Source: Bolinopsis microptera
Taxonomy: Eukaryota; Ctenophora; Tentaculata; Lobata; Bolinopsidae
NCBI RefSeq assembly: GCF_026151205.1
Contig: NC_087083.1
Span: 186,001-250,000, forward strand
DNA length: 64,000 bases
Direction: 5' to 3'
The position numbers and the translations under genes were made by a program. Positions 32,893 through 43,957 of the stretch are shown piece after piece. The notes beneath the pieces are model-generated. The model was not told the DNA's origin. It did not search any database and saw only the letters and a program-made list of their open reading frames with translations. Every line of letters starts with the position of its first letter. The stretch's first letter is position 1.

Positions 32893-34945
32893 GGTGTTGT
32901 CCGTGTAATTCTCTGATAATGGCTTCCTGCCATTTGTCTGGAACTATAACTCTCAAACCTTTGCAGAGTAACCCATCTCTGATACTTAGGTTAGTGTATT
33001 GCTTGTAGGGTCCAGCCTCAATCTCTTTGCCATTGTTCAAGCAATCGATCACCTTCTTGAGTTCTGGGCACTCCAGTTGAGACTTTTGAATTTTGTCCAT
33101 TGTCGGGTAGCCCTCTAGCTCTTTGTCCATCATGGCATAAATAACGTCAGGGTTAATTTCTGGGTCGTCATCTTTATCATAGAGGACTTTACTCAGGCAG
33201 TCAGCTTCTACGTTTTCTTTACCTTTCAGGAATTCTAGAACACAGTCTACACCCTCTAACTCTGTTATCCATCTGGCTAACTTCTTACAGGGGTCTTTCT
33301 GTTTTCTTATCCCCTGTAACGATAAATGATCAGATTGAATAATAGGTCTAGTTGTACAGTAAACTTTCCACTTTCTAGTTATCCAAATAACGGCAAACAA
33401 TTCTTTTTCAGTGGCTGACCAAATTACCTGGGGTTTAGATAGACTTTTGGAGGCGTAAGCTATTGGTAGGTTATCTCCTCTCTCATCTTTCTGGAACAGA
33501 ATAGCTCCCATTGCTACTCCTGAAGCATCTACTCTAATGTGGAACTGCTTTTCCCAATCAGGTAGATAGAGTTCACTCAGCTCAGATAGACCATCTTTTA
33601 ATCTCTGGAACGAGATTTCCTCTTTTTCAGTCCATTTAAATGGTGTCTTGTCTGATGTGAGTGTGGTTAGGGGTTTTGCTTCTTCTGCCATTTTTTCATA
33701 AAATTTTCTATTGAAATTAGCAAGACCCAGGAAGCGTTGAACCTGTTTTTTGGTCTTGGGCACAGGAAATTGTCTCAGCTTTTCGATATTTTTGGGATCA
33801 GGTTTGATCTTTTCTCCGTCAATAAGGAATCCAAGGAATACGATTGAAGATTTGAAGAACTCACATTTATCTTTCCTCAAGCTGAGCTTATACTCCTCTA
33901 TCACATCGAACAATATCTTCAGGTTTGCAAGGTGCTCTTCAAACGTCTTTGAATAAAGGAATATATTGTCCTGATAGGGTTCTAAGTTAATAACTCCTCT
34001 CTTTTTCAGCTCTCTCTTCACTTTGTCCATGTTTCTCTGGAATGTAGCTCCTGCATTTATCAATCCAAATGGCATACGTTTGCACTCATATTTTCCATTG
34101 GGAGCTGAGAAAGCAGTTTTCTCTCGATCTTCCTCCCTTAAGGGAATGGCCCAGTATCCAGAAGCTAGGTCAAGCTGAGTAAAGTACTTACACCCTTTTA
34201 CCTTTTCAATAATATCTTCAACTCGAGGAAGTGGATATGTGTCTGGTTTTGTGTTTTTGTTCAAACTCTTGAAATCTAGCACAAACCGTTTTGTACCATC
34301 GTCCTTGTTCACCAGAAGTATATTACTATTGTAGGGAGAATTTGAATGCTGTATTATGTCATTTCTGAGCATCTCCTGGATTTGGTTCTCAACAATTTCA
34401 AGTTGATTAAGAGGTAATCTTCTGATTCGATCCTTATGGGGAACATTATCCATGGATCTGATCACATGTTCTCCTAGTGTGCATAACTCCGGAGCTCTAT
34501 TGTTTTTAGCAAAAGTATGATCATAAGACTCGATGAGGTCTTTTACTTTTTTAACTTCTTGACAAGTTAAACTTTTACCCATGGTGTAGCTTTTGTTCTT
34601 CTTTTTCTCAGGCTCATCCATTAAGAATATCCACTCCTTATCCAAGCGTATACGGTTGTTAGCCCAATCGAATTGGGTAGTTTTGAACTGGCTCATGAAA
34701 TCACGTCCAAGAATCACTGTCTTGCGCTTTGAAGGAAGTTCAATAGGTCTCAAAGGGTAGTCTGTAAACTCATAAGGACCTAGTTCGAAACAACAAAGAA
34801 CGGGTTCACCAACTTTCTGAGATCCTCCGACACCTAGAACACTTTTACCATTCTGAGTAAAATTCACTGACTCACATAAGTCGGTCGATATAACTGACAT
34901 ACTCGACCCACTGTCGAGAAGAAAGTCTACTCCATCTTCCTGCAT
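32870..34945 (-). CDS. gypsy pol: protease, reverse transcriptase, RNase H
   Basis: Part of the gypsy element. The order seen is an aspartic protease (FLLDSGSSMSVIS), an RT with YPLPRVEDI and the TQLDLASGYWAIPL and MPFGLINAGATFQR motifs, then RNase H with IRVDASGVAMGAIL and a C-terminal EGVDCVLEFLKGKENVEADCLS. This is the standard Metaviridae order. It probably continues into the integrase region at 32892-31912. Confidence 0.85.
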   Translation of the reverse strand: MQEDGVDFLLDSGSSMSVISTDLCESVNFTQNGKSVLGVGGSQKVGEPVLCCFELGPYEFTDYPLRPIELPSKRKTVILGRDFMSQFKTTQFDWANNRIRLDKEWIFLMDEPEKKKNKSYTMGKSLTCQEVKKVKDLIESYDHTFAKNNRAPELCTLGEHVIRSMDNVPHKDRIRRLPLNQLEIVENQIQEMLRNDIIQHSNSPYNSNILLVNKDDGTKRFVLDFKSLNKNTKPDTYPLPRVEDIIEKVKGCKYFTQLDLASGYWAIPLREEDREKTAFSAPNGKYECKRMPFGLINAGATFQRNMDKVKRELKKRGVINLEPYQDNIFLYSKTFEEHLANLKILFDVIEEYKLSLRKDKCEFFKSSIVFLGFLIDGEKIKPDPKNIEKLRQFPVPKTKKQVQRFLGLANFNRKFYEKMAEEAKPLTTLTSDKTPFKWTEKEEISFQRLKDGLSELSELYLPDWEKQFHIRVDASGVAMGAILFQKDERGDNLPIAYASKSLSKPQVIWSATEKELFAVIWITRKWKVYCTTRPIIQSDHLSLQGIRKQKDPCKKLARWITELEGVDCVLEFLKGKENVEADCLSKVLYDKDDDPEINPDVIYAMMDKELEGYPTMDKIQKSQLECPELKKVIDCLNNGKEIEAGPYKQYTNLSIRDGLLCKGLRVIVPDKWQEAIIRELHGQHHVACWSS

Positions 34946-34972
34946 CCCTTTGACTGATATACTGCCATCTAG

Positions 34973-35935
34973 TCATGCTTGGCGGTCTTTTCCTCTAAAG
35001 TTCTTCTTCTTATAGGTGAAACTAGGACATTCGAAATCGCTGTGTCCTTTTCCACTACATTTAGAACAAACTCTTTTTCGACAAGTCTCTGCGTAGTGGC
35101 CTTGCATCTTGCAGATCTTACATCTTTTGGTCTGCTTCTGATCTCGCTTTTTGTCGTAATAGTAGGCTTCACTTTTCTCCGACGAATGGCAGGAACCCAT
35201 TGTCACATCCGTTTTCTCTGATTCATTCTCATTTTCTGAACACTCTCCGTAACATTGAATCTCTCTTATTTCATTTATTTGGTTTTGCAGGTCTTGAGCC
35301 CAAGGAGGTCTCTCATTTTTCTCCATAGTAACTGTATGGTACATCTCCTCTGTTTCCACTTTAATGGTCACTGGCTTCATTAGCTTGTCCAATTTTTGCT
35401 TGAATTTCCCGAATATTACCAACGATTCGGCCTTGGTCAACTCAGCTTTTATCTCAGCTGCATGATCAGCATGGAACTTGTCTCCTATCTTAAAAAACGT
35501 TAAGAAGCGTTTTAGTATCACATCTGTAGGTATGTCTGCATCTGTTCCTTTGGCGTATAACTCAAAGTACACAGATGTGCAATCACTGTCTCCATCTGGA
35601 GCTTTTACCTCAAAGAACAACTTGGTTTTCTGAATCGTGGAGATGACCCCTTCAATCAGCTTGCTAATTATCTGGATTGCTACTTTAAAGTCTGTCTCTT
35701 CTGAAACAGATTCAGCTACAGCCTTCTCTCCCGGAGTCCTTGAGACGTATATAGGTAGCAATTGAATTCTTTGAGCATCATCCATTTTGAGCATGGTTGT
35801 GGATGCTACAAAGTCCTTGCACCACTCAGAGATGCGCTGGCCTTTTCCGAGATATGGTATGGGAAGATTCGTGGAGAAACTCATTCTTTTCTTTGAGCAA
35901 GTTATGTTAGGAGGAGGAACAAGGGAAACACACAC
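34973..35935 (-). CDS. gypsy gag-like protein with two zinc knuckles
   Basis: Gag of the gypsy element. It has a capsid-like N-terminal half (FSTNLPIPYLGKGQRISEW.. then helical segments) and a nucleocapsid end with two CCHC knuckles (CKICKMQGHYAETC and CSKCSGKGHSDFEC). The open frame begins within the upstream LTR, so the true start may be slightly internal. Confidence 0.8.
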   Translation of the reverse strand: MCVSLVPPPNITCSKKRMSFSTNLPIPYLGKGQRISEWCKDFVASTTMLKMDDAQRIQLLPIYVSRTPGEKAVAESVSEETDFKVAIQIISKLIEGVISTIQKTKLFFEVKAPDGDSDCTSVYFELYAKGTDADIPTDVILKRFLTFFKIGDKFHADHAAEIKAELTKAESLVIFGKFKQKLDKLMKPVTIKVETEEMYHTVTMEKNERPPWAQDLQNQINEIREIQCYGECSENENESEKTDVTMGSCHSSEKSEAYYYDKKRDQKQTKRCKICKMQGHYAETCRKRVCSKCSGKGHSDFECPSFTYKKKNFRGKDRQA

Positions 35936-37384
35936 TTCCTATAGTCAACTTGCTAAAAGGGATAAAGCAATGGTTAATAATGTTATCAATACTATTATAT
36001 AAAATACTATATAAATACTACCTAACATGGGCACCATAGTCCATACTATTTTGAGATATCTATTAGGATCATATCCTAGTTTTAGCATAAGTTTAGCATA
36101 AACATTAAACGTTATGCCATAACGATTAAGGGACGTAGAATTTAGTATGTGTTTCCGGGTATATAATAACCAATGCTTTTGTATGTTCGTATTCGGCAGT
36201 TATAACGCATTTTGAGTGTAAGTCGGTTGGCTGGCAGACCAAGTGTCAGAGATGAGCCATCCGCTCACCTGACTTACAGCCAGGCCTGTGGTTGGTCATC
36301 GCGGCAACAGGGTGACTGCTAGTGGAGTGCTCATTCTTAGCGCAATCTTAGAGGGGCGCCAAATCATCGTTTGAATGTGGGACAATTTCGAAAAACTTAA
36401 CTAAGGTACTAGCAAAACTGCGCGTTTTGCTCTAGAAACACATTTTTTAGAGATTTTACCGGCGTATCCTCTAAAATCATCTAATTTGTTCAATTTTAGG
36501 GAGGGGCGATAAAAGGGGAGGGGCGCCAACAGGGGTGTAACCAGAGGGAAGCGATCCATAAATGGCATCCGTACGGCAAATATAAAGTGGTGTGTAGCGT
36601 TTATACACACGTTCATCAAGTTATTCTGTTATACACAATTATAAGCTTCTTTGTTAATAATAGCCTCGCGATGCAAAGGAGAATATTTCAACTAATGTTA
36701 ATGTTCGCTGAGACCTAATGACGGGGCAAATTTTCTTATTGTCTTGCTGGTTTGTAGACCAGCCTCATAGAGCTAACTCCGTGAGGCTGGTCAGCAAACG
36801 TACAATTTATTGCATATTTTTTACACGCTAACCTAACCAGCTGATGGTCATATTGATTATCATGACATTAACGTTATTTAGAATGAATCTGGTTACTACA
36901 TTAAACCCCAACTTAACGTGGAATATGGACGTGTCCCAGTTCAAATTTGAGTGAGCCGCCCTGTCAGGCTGTCAATACCTATCTAGGAGGTAGTCGGTTC
37001 GTAAATGTAAAAACCGCCGGATATATGACTGGTGCCGGGTTCTAATAATGATCATAGTTCCATACCTCTGTAGCTATTCCCACGATAGAAATCCTATCTT
37101 CATTCACGGCCGTGATGAATGGATTTCATTCGAAGTCGAATCAATTCGGGCTTATCGTGATAACATTAGCTTTGAGCTAGTGTAAACCAATTGCTTCTCT
37201 TCACAATAACTATCGGACGATTTACGTACTAAAGTTCGACAACTGAAGTTCGTGGTCATGTCTCTATACTACTATACCAATGAACGTTATAAATTCGAGA
37301 TCCTGGTGGAACAGGCTACAGGTGGACATGACAAGGATTGAGTTTGACCCATTTCCCCGAGCTAACTGTCAATAAACTTAATAA

Positions 37385-37876
37385 TCACTTCTGCTTGAGC
37401 GAGCATGCTGTCTCTTTTACACAAAATGACAAAAACTCAGTTACAGTCTTGAACAGTGGGAGAGTCTTGGTAATGTCTTTAGCTAAGTCAGTCTCTCCTG
37501 TATCCAGTTTTAGATTGCCTAGCTCCAAGTCATCTAAAATTCCGTGCACTGCATCAGTTATCCGGTCATATCTCTCCAAGTCCAACATACTGCACAGCGA
37601 GCTCCAACGGGTTTTGTAGTCTCGTACTGTACACATTACACACTACGCAGCACGTCAGCATACCATCACACTGCAAATTATGCTAGCACTGGCTTTTAAC
37701 TTTACAAACAGAGAAATAGATTCGAAAAATATGTTAAATGTTGGCCATTTTACCATAATAAAAATTAGTTAATTATCACGATAATTCTCGAAAATTCTCG
37801 CGATAATCGATTACGATTTTTTGGTAAATTATCGCCGTTAATTATCTGCCGGTAATATCGGTTGGCAACCCTACTG
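37385..37876 (-). mobile_element. hAT transposon remnant, unit 1
   Basis: The minus-strand frame 37636-37385 encodes a hAT transposase fragment: DYKTRWSSLCSMLDL matches the conserved TRW-N/S-S block, followed by a ...TKTLPLFKTVTEFLS segment typical of the region after it. The end CAGTAGGGTTGCCAACCG (37876 downward) looks like a hAT terminal repeat. Only about 240 bp separates the end from the TRW block, so most of the transposase, including the BED finger, is deleted. The same remnant is present in unit 2 at 44899-45390. Confidence 0.6.
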
Positions 37877-40390
37877 AGAATCGTATAGTATACCAGCTTC
37901 CGGCTAATCGACGTCTTATCTTTGCTAAGTTGAATCACGTCAACAGACCCCTAAGTACATACACTTACAAGTAAAAAATACAGAATACAAGGCCATATAG
38001 AGGCCGTATAGTGGCCGTATTATAGAGGCCAAACCTAATTGCCCAGTTTCCCGTCACATCCACATTTTACATACTTCAATCAATATTTGAAACTTATTCT
38101 CACAGAATAAAATGTCACTGAATTGATTTCTTTATCTCGTTTGGAGCTGAAATTAAGGACCCGGACAGAGTGTTCACAAAAACCTCGCACGTTTTCTCAC
38201 TCTTCCCTGACACAATTTGTTGGTTCACTTATCTGGATTAAATACTTTCAGTAACTATTTTCCGTGTATTTTATTATATTATACATTAGCAAACCTATAT
38301 CTACATTTAAACAAGAGTATCATTTACAGCTGAAAAATGGTACTTATCCGAAGTAGGATATTAATAGTTGTAAGGTATGTACAAAGTGCCTAGTCTCACA
38401 CAATTACAAGATGAGCATCACTTGTAGTATTTTTTATTTATGACATATCACCTAAAATGTGCTCACCTAACACTTAGGGACATAACTGAACTTACTGGAG
38501 AATGGTCTGTCTACAGTTGCATTCTTCAGACCCTGTGCCGCTGTTCTAAATTTATGTCAAGAGATTAGAATTACTTAAAAATTGTAATGTTACTATTTAA
38601 ATTTTCTAATAGCGTAATCATATTTTGTACATTGTGTGCATATATTTATATTTGATTTTAATTAAAGATTTTAAGGCGTTAGTGCCGAGTAATGCCTAAG
38701 TAATGTACAACGAAAGGGGAACATTCTCACAACAGGAGCGTCAACCTACCCGTAATTAGTAGGCAGTAGCCCTAATACAATCCTAAAATAACGTTAGTTC
38801 ATCTTAAAACCGCTATAAACCTTTCAAGACTTGAAAACTCGCTTGTATAAGTCCCGATAAAATCCATTGGTAGTCCTTCTCGATATTGGTTGATATCCGT
38901 ATTCGTTAATCTTTAGCAAATATTTGGAAACATTTTTTTTCGTCTTCTCAACTCGAGATCTTTCCTCCATAAGTTCGCTCATTGGCTGAGACCTAGAGGC
39001 GTCGTTGTTTATAATTACTGAGAATCGGCAGAAAGACCGGTGCCACCCGATAACTGATAAGCTGCTCAGGCGCTTAGCTTATAATAACGTTAATGACATT
39101 CAAGTGCATTTTAAACATATAAGGGTTACATGATTTTCACTTCGATTTTCAATTACAAATAATCCATCTATTTTTAAATCTCTGGCCCAGCTGCTTGCTG
39201 GGTTTCAAAAGGTGATACCAGATCAATATGCTGCGATAATTGCGCAGCTCCTATAATTGAATCCAATTACACGCGATACACTATATAAATATTATTCCAT
39301 ATAAGGCCTGATCAAGTAGCACTAGCTTGAGCTCAGAGAAAAAGCTTTGGTGACGTCATAGTCACGTGACCTCAGGCTCTTAATCACGTGACCTCAGACC
39401 CAATCAATTGGGTTCTGGCCTGGTCAGCGGCTCAGCCCCCTGTAACCCGATCTTGAGGTGGCCTACGACACCTTGTTGACCCAATCAATGTCTGGAAAGC
39501 TGCAAATTTTCAAATGCCAAACTCACAAGATTCTTAAGGAGTTGTGCGAGATGACGATACATAGGGGCCGCATAATCATGAGGACTTCAAAATCCTGGTG
39601 GAACCTAAGCGATCCATGGTATCACGACAGGCCCTATTTCTATGAGTCTTAATGCCTGAAAAACAATAAAGGTGTATAATAGTAATAAGGTAGCTATTGT
39701 ATGGGGTGGAATCAAAACACAGGATGAATAAAATTTGTGCAATTGCAAAGCGATGTATAAGACTGCTATTTGGTAACATCGTTCTCAAAGCTATTTTCGC
39801 GGCAAACGTAAAAATCGGGATTTGTCGCGAGGAATGGGAAGTATTGCGATTCCGCACGTGCTGCGATTTCTTTTTAATAGAACTTCTACAAAATCACTCC
39901 GTAAATTGTTGTGGTTAAAGCAACTCACTGAGCTCACGAGGAAAAGCTGCATCAGCTGAAAGGAGGTTTGTGTGTAGATAGTAGGTCTGTGCGGCTTCTA
40001 TAGTGATAATAGAAAATTATTATAATTGTTTTGTAAGAATTATTATGTATGTTTATATAGAAACAAGGAGAGTAACTTACATATTGAGGCACATTCCTTG
40101 TACCTATCGAGAATGACTCGGACCGAATATTTTCTAAATCAAAATCATTTTCAATGTTTTTCTGGAAACTACTTTTGTTCTTGTTTCATCCCTGATCATT
40201 ATGAGCCGAAAATACTGTTCCGGTACGTACCTACATTCAAAATCAAAGTTCATGTAACGTGATCAACGAACGTGATCAGTTGAAAGGAGGTACACACTAC
40301 ACATCCTTTCATGTTGTGACTGTGAGCTCCTAACCGCTCCCCCCACCATTCCTTCATTTCCCATCGTACCTCAACTCAAGTTAGTTTCTC

Positions 40391-41617
40391 ATGATGATTA
40401 AGTCTATCTGTTTCGTAGCTCTTTTTATCCTGACCGCTCATGGTGGTAAGATAACCATAAAGAAGAAAAGATGCAATATCTCTCAAAAGAAAATACCAGG
40501 AACTTTAAAGAAGTTTGATGCTTGCCTCGAAGCTGGATTCAAATCTGCACTTGATAACTGCAAATCAGCGGAAGTAATTAAGATGTCAAAGAAGGAAACG
40601 AAGAGATGTAAGAGGATCGAAAAGAAGCTGAAGAGGTGTGATCTCAGTTGTGCCGAACCTTCTATTGATGGTGGACTGATTCCTGTGACAGGATGGATTC
40701 CTGTGACAGGATGGATTCCTGTGACAGGATATCCAGTTAACGGTGGATGGACCGACTTCGGAGACTGGTCAGAGTGCTCAGCTGAATGTGGAACTGGGTC
40801 CCAGACAAGATCAAGAAGCTGTTCTAACCCTGCCCCAGCAGATGGTGGACAAAAATGTTTGGGAGACGACAACCAAAGCCAAGCGTGTAACACACAGGAA
40901 TGTTCAGTTAACGGTGGATGGACCGACTTTGGAGACTGGTCAGAGTGCTCAGCTGAATGTGGAACTGGATCCCAGACAAGATCAAGAAGCTGTTCTAACC
41001 CTGCCCCAGCAGATGGTGGACAAAAATGTTTGGGAGACGACAACCAAAGCCAAGCGTGTAACACACAGGAATGTTCAGTTAACGGTGGATGGACCGACTT
41101 TGGAGACTGGTCAGCGTGCTCAGCTGAATGTGGAACTGGATCCCAGACAAGATCAAGAAGCTGTTCTAACCCTGCCCCAGCAAATGGTGGACAAGAATGT
41201 GAGGGAGGGAGTAGTGTCAGCCAAGGATGTAACACTGCTTCAGGCTGCTGCAGCGGAAACACTTGCTTTGGAGGATCTAGCACTTTCGTTGCTCTGAAGA
41301 TAGGGGAGACAATGTACTCAAACAACAGGAAGTTTCGTCTCAGCATGCAAACTGATAGCAACCTGGTCATCTACTGTGATGAAGCTAGAAGGGCTATTTG
41401 GGCATCTGATACCATGGACAGGGGAGTACTGGAAGGTCTGTATTTCCAAGGAGATAATAACCTTGTCTTGTACAAACACAACCGTGTGCCAGTCTGGTCA
41501 CCTAACGTCCACAACAGAGGAGGTGACAGGCTGATCATGCAGGATGATGGCAACCTTGTCCTCTACAAAGAGAACGGTGCAGTAGCCTGGAGCACTGGAA
41601 CACACGGTCAATGCTAA
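40391..41617 (+). CDS. secreted TSP1 x3 / bulb-type lectin protein, copy A
   Basis: A single-exon gene of 408 codons ending in TAA. It has a signal peptide (MMIKSICFVALFILTAHG), a Lys/Cys-rich domain (~20-95), a 21-bp tandem repeat giving IPVTGW three times, then three TSP1 repeats (57-residue units, starts at 40739, 40910, 41081). Each TSP1 repeat has the WTDFGDWS start, the six-Cys pattern and QTRSRSC. The C-terminal ~110 residues form a B-lectin domain with three Q-x-D-x-N-x-V-x-Y mannose-binding motifs (MQTDSNLVIY, FQGDNNLVLY, MQDDGNLVLY). The usual O-fucose motif CSxx(S/T)CG is not met (CSAECG). This is a secreted carbohydrate-binding protein, probably for recognition, mucus or matrix (inference). 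The three TSP1 units are nearly identical in DNA, a sign of recent amplification or conversion. Confidence 0.85.
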   Translation: MMIKSICFVALFILTAHGGKITIKKKRCNISQKKIPGTLKKFDACLEAGFKSALDNCKSAEVIKMSKKETKRCKRIEKKLKRCDLSCAEPSIDGGLIPVTGWIPVTGWIPVTGYPVNGGWTDFGDWSECSAECGTGSQTRSRSCSNPAPADGGQKCLGDDNQSQACNTQECSVNGGWTDFGDWSECSAECGTGSQTRSRSCSNPAPADGGQKCLGDDNQSQACNTQECSVNGGWTDFGDWSACSAECGTGSQTRSRSCSNPAPANGGQECEGGSSVSQGCNTASGCCSGNTCFGGSSTFVALKIGETMYSNNRKFRLSMQTDSNLVIYCDEARRAIWASDTMDRGVLEGLYFQGDNNLVLYKHNRVPVWSPNVHNRGGDRLIMQDDGNLVLYKENGAVAWSTGTHGQC

Positions 41618-42627
41618 TCTTGTACGTATGGAAATCTTGAATTATTGTAACGCAATTACAATCATGGTCAAGGAAACGGCTGTGTTTTTATTTACTATTT
41701 TTCATGACGATTTCCTATTTGTGCACAGAAAGTGTGTGAATCTTATTCTTAATTACTAATCTGTGCATATTTTTGCGAATTTAAGTATTGATAATTAGGA
41801 TATTTGATCATTGAACCCGGTATCTAATTTTGATCTGTAATCTCTTAGGATATTAAAAATATTGTGCATTTCTAGTAACCATCGATTTTTTCAAATCATG
41901 TCTAAATTGAAATAATGTTCGTGTTCAATCAATTTTACCAGTTTTGACAAAAATGTTCGTTTCACTACTCAAGTGCTCATAGTCATACATATCCAAAACT
42001 GTTTACGTAAATATTATTATGTTGCAAAATGTCAATTTTATATTAAGACTAGAAAACCCGTGGTCACAGCTAGGGAGGAAGCTAAGATGAGAAATACGTA
42101 CGGTACGTACCTTTAAAAATAGATGTACGGTACGTACTTTTAAACTTGGGCTGAAAGGTACAGTGCTTGCAATATTGCAAAAAAAATGCACAAAAACCAC
42201 GTTCGATCACACAACAACTTTCATGGAAGCTGAATTCGCTCATCGCTGCATTTCAATTTATACCATTAGATTTAGAGTAGTTGTACAATACGTGCGCGTA
42301 AAAATGTTCCAGAAGGGTTGGACCATGTGACATATTTATAACGATTGTCCAAAAAGAGTAATTTAATAAATGAATCCAGAAATGAATCCAGAAAAAGAAT
42401 AATTTTTATAAATAATGTCATACAGTGATGTTATGGATGTTACTCGTCTAAATTTCTTCTAAGTAGCGTGCCCGATGGCACGTGCTACGAAGTAGCGCGA
42501 GCCGGGCCAGACCATTAACAATGGTCAAAAAGTGATGTATGTACACATATATGTACGCGCTTTGGTTTCGTTTGATTTTACACGCTGATCGATATTCAAC
42601 ACTAACCTCGACACGTGTCACCTCCTA

Positions 42628-42963
42628 ATGGAGCTCATACCAACCATGATGATCCCTCCGAGGTTTTCTCGCGGAAAACCTCCCAACTACTCTCTGAAAG
42701 CTCCCTTTCTACCTCTGGAAACTCTACACCTACAAGCGCAGGCTGCAGCTACTTTTCCCCAAGTTAAGTACTGTAAAATTTATATGTACTACCGTCGTGG
42801 TGCCGATGAATTACAATTGTCTATTTCCTATTCTCGTTCGGCATCCTACCATTCCAGTGCTCAACAAGAAGCTGACTACAAGTCAAGGAAGCAAGCAGGA
42901 CTAGAGGAACAACTACAACACTACAGTACTCGCAATGAACCCCGACCCCCCTATAGTTATTAC
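42628..42963 (+). CDS. hypothetical open frame shared by both units, copy A
   Basis: The frame from MELIPTMMIPPRFSRGKPPN runs to ..NEPRPPYSYY, about 112 residues, Pro/Ser/Tyr-rich, with no recognised domain. The same DNA occurs at 54614-54949. Similarity between the units stops at exactly this point (after TAGTTATTAC). In this unit the frame then runs on to 43227 through unrelated sequence and the neighbouring inverted-repeat element. It may be the 5' piece of a truncated gene or a non-coding flank. Confidence that it is translated is low. Confidence 0.25.
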
Positions 42964-43562
42964 CGACACACACCGGAAGTGACTCAGGTTATTCCTTATA
43001 TGGGGTCACGTACATTTGTGTTTATTTTTAGATTTACTGTCTGCAGTCTATTAGTAACTGATCTATTATTGAGATTGAGAGTTTTGATAGTCTATTTCAT
43101 GAAATATATTGAACTATTAAACTCTAGCCCTTATAACAATATGTATCATAAATACTACCCCTTTATTGTTTTTCAGGCATTAAAACTCATCGAAATAGGG
43201 CCTGTCGTGATACCATGGATCGCTTAAGTTCCACCAGGATTTTGAAGTCCTCGTGATTCTGCGGCCCCTATCGTCATCTCGCACAACTCCTTAAGAATCT
43301 TGTGAGTTTGGCATGAGAAAATTTGCAGCCTTCCAGACATTGATTGGGTCAACAAGGTGTCGTACGCCACCTCAAGATCGGGTTACAGGGGGCTGAGCCG
43401 CTGACCAGGCCAGAACCCAATTGATTGGGTCTGAGGTCACGTGATTAATGATTATGAGCCTGATGTCATGTGACTATGACGTCATCATCAGAGCTTGTTC
43501 TCCAAGCTACTTGATCAGGCCTTATATGGAATAATATACACAGGGGGACTATAGTGCAAAGA

Positions 43563-43957
43563 AACTGCTGCTTAAACTGCTGCTGACTGCTGCTAACTGA
43601 GCTGCTAACTGCTGCTGACTGCTGCTAACTGAGCTGCTAACTGCTGCTGACTGCTGCTAACTGAGCTGCTAACTGCTGCTGACTGCTGCTAACTGAGCTG
43701 CTAACTGCTGCTGACTGCTGCTAACTGAGCTGCTAACTGCTGCTGACTGCTGCTAACTGAGCTGCTAACTGCTGCTGACTGCTGCTTACTGAGCTGCTAA
43801 CTGCTGCTGACTGCTGCTAACTGAGCTGCTAACTGCTGCTGACTGCTGCTAACTGAGCTGCTAACTGCTGCTGACTGCTGCTAACTGAGCTGCTAACTGA
43901 GCTGCTAACTGCTGCTGACTGCTGCTAACTGAGCTGCTAACTGCTGCTGACTGCTGC
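43563..43957. repeat. CTG-rich minisatellite, unit 2
   Basis: The same 29-bp unit as in unit 1, with more regular copies and a shorter overall array (about 395 bp against 505 bp). The two arrays differ in copy number and variant order, as expected for an unstable minisatellite. Confidence 0.9.

Larger units (their letters stand above)
31168..36027 (-). mobile_element. Ty3/gypsy LTR retrotransposon, young
   Basis: Very short LTRs (about 123 bp, 31168-31290 and 35905-36027) begin TGTTAGG and end CCTAACA. TGGG flanks both sides. The other unit preserves the empty site near 44108-44125. On the minus strand, in order: gag with two CCHC knuckles (35935-34973), protease with DSGSS, reverse transcriptase and RNase H (34945-32870), integrase with zinc-binding and catalytic core regions (32892-31912), and a C-terminal tail (31876-31610). 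It looks nearly whole, with roughly one or two breaks. The LTRs appear essentially identical, so insertion was recent, after the two units separated. Confidence 0.88.
30047..39690. mobile_element. TIR element, unit 1 (carries a gypsy insertion and a hAT remnant)
   Basis: The left terminal repeat (30047-30475) and right terminal repeat (39290-39690) are reverse complements over about 400 bp. The ends read CCCCTTTATTGTTTTTCAGGC and GCCTGAAAAACAATAAAGG. Inside are a CTG-rich minisatellite (about 30503-31007), a Ty3/gypsy insertion (31168-36027) and a decayed hAT segment (about 37385-37876). No transposase of its own was recognised, so it is non-autonomous. Without the gypsy insertion it is close to the 4.0-kb copy at 43156-47204, apart from roughly 240-bp and 300-bp presence/absence differences (36150-36390 and 36955-37255). 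Confidence 0.75.

Noticed and set aside
36160-36340. SINE or tRNA-derived head in the unit-1-only segment
   Set aside because: Short self-complementary stretches are present, but no A/B box pair or cloverleaf could be drawn.
40483-41370. Long minus-strand frame opposite the TSP1/lectin gene (and its match in copy B)
   Set aside because: It is a shadow frame created by the repeated codons of the TSP1 array. It has no domains and the plus-strand protein is unmistakable.
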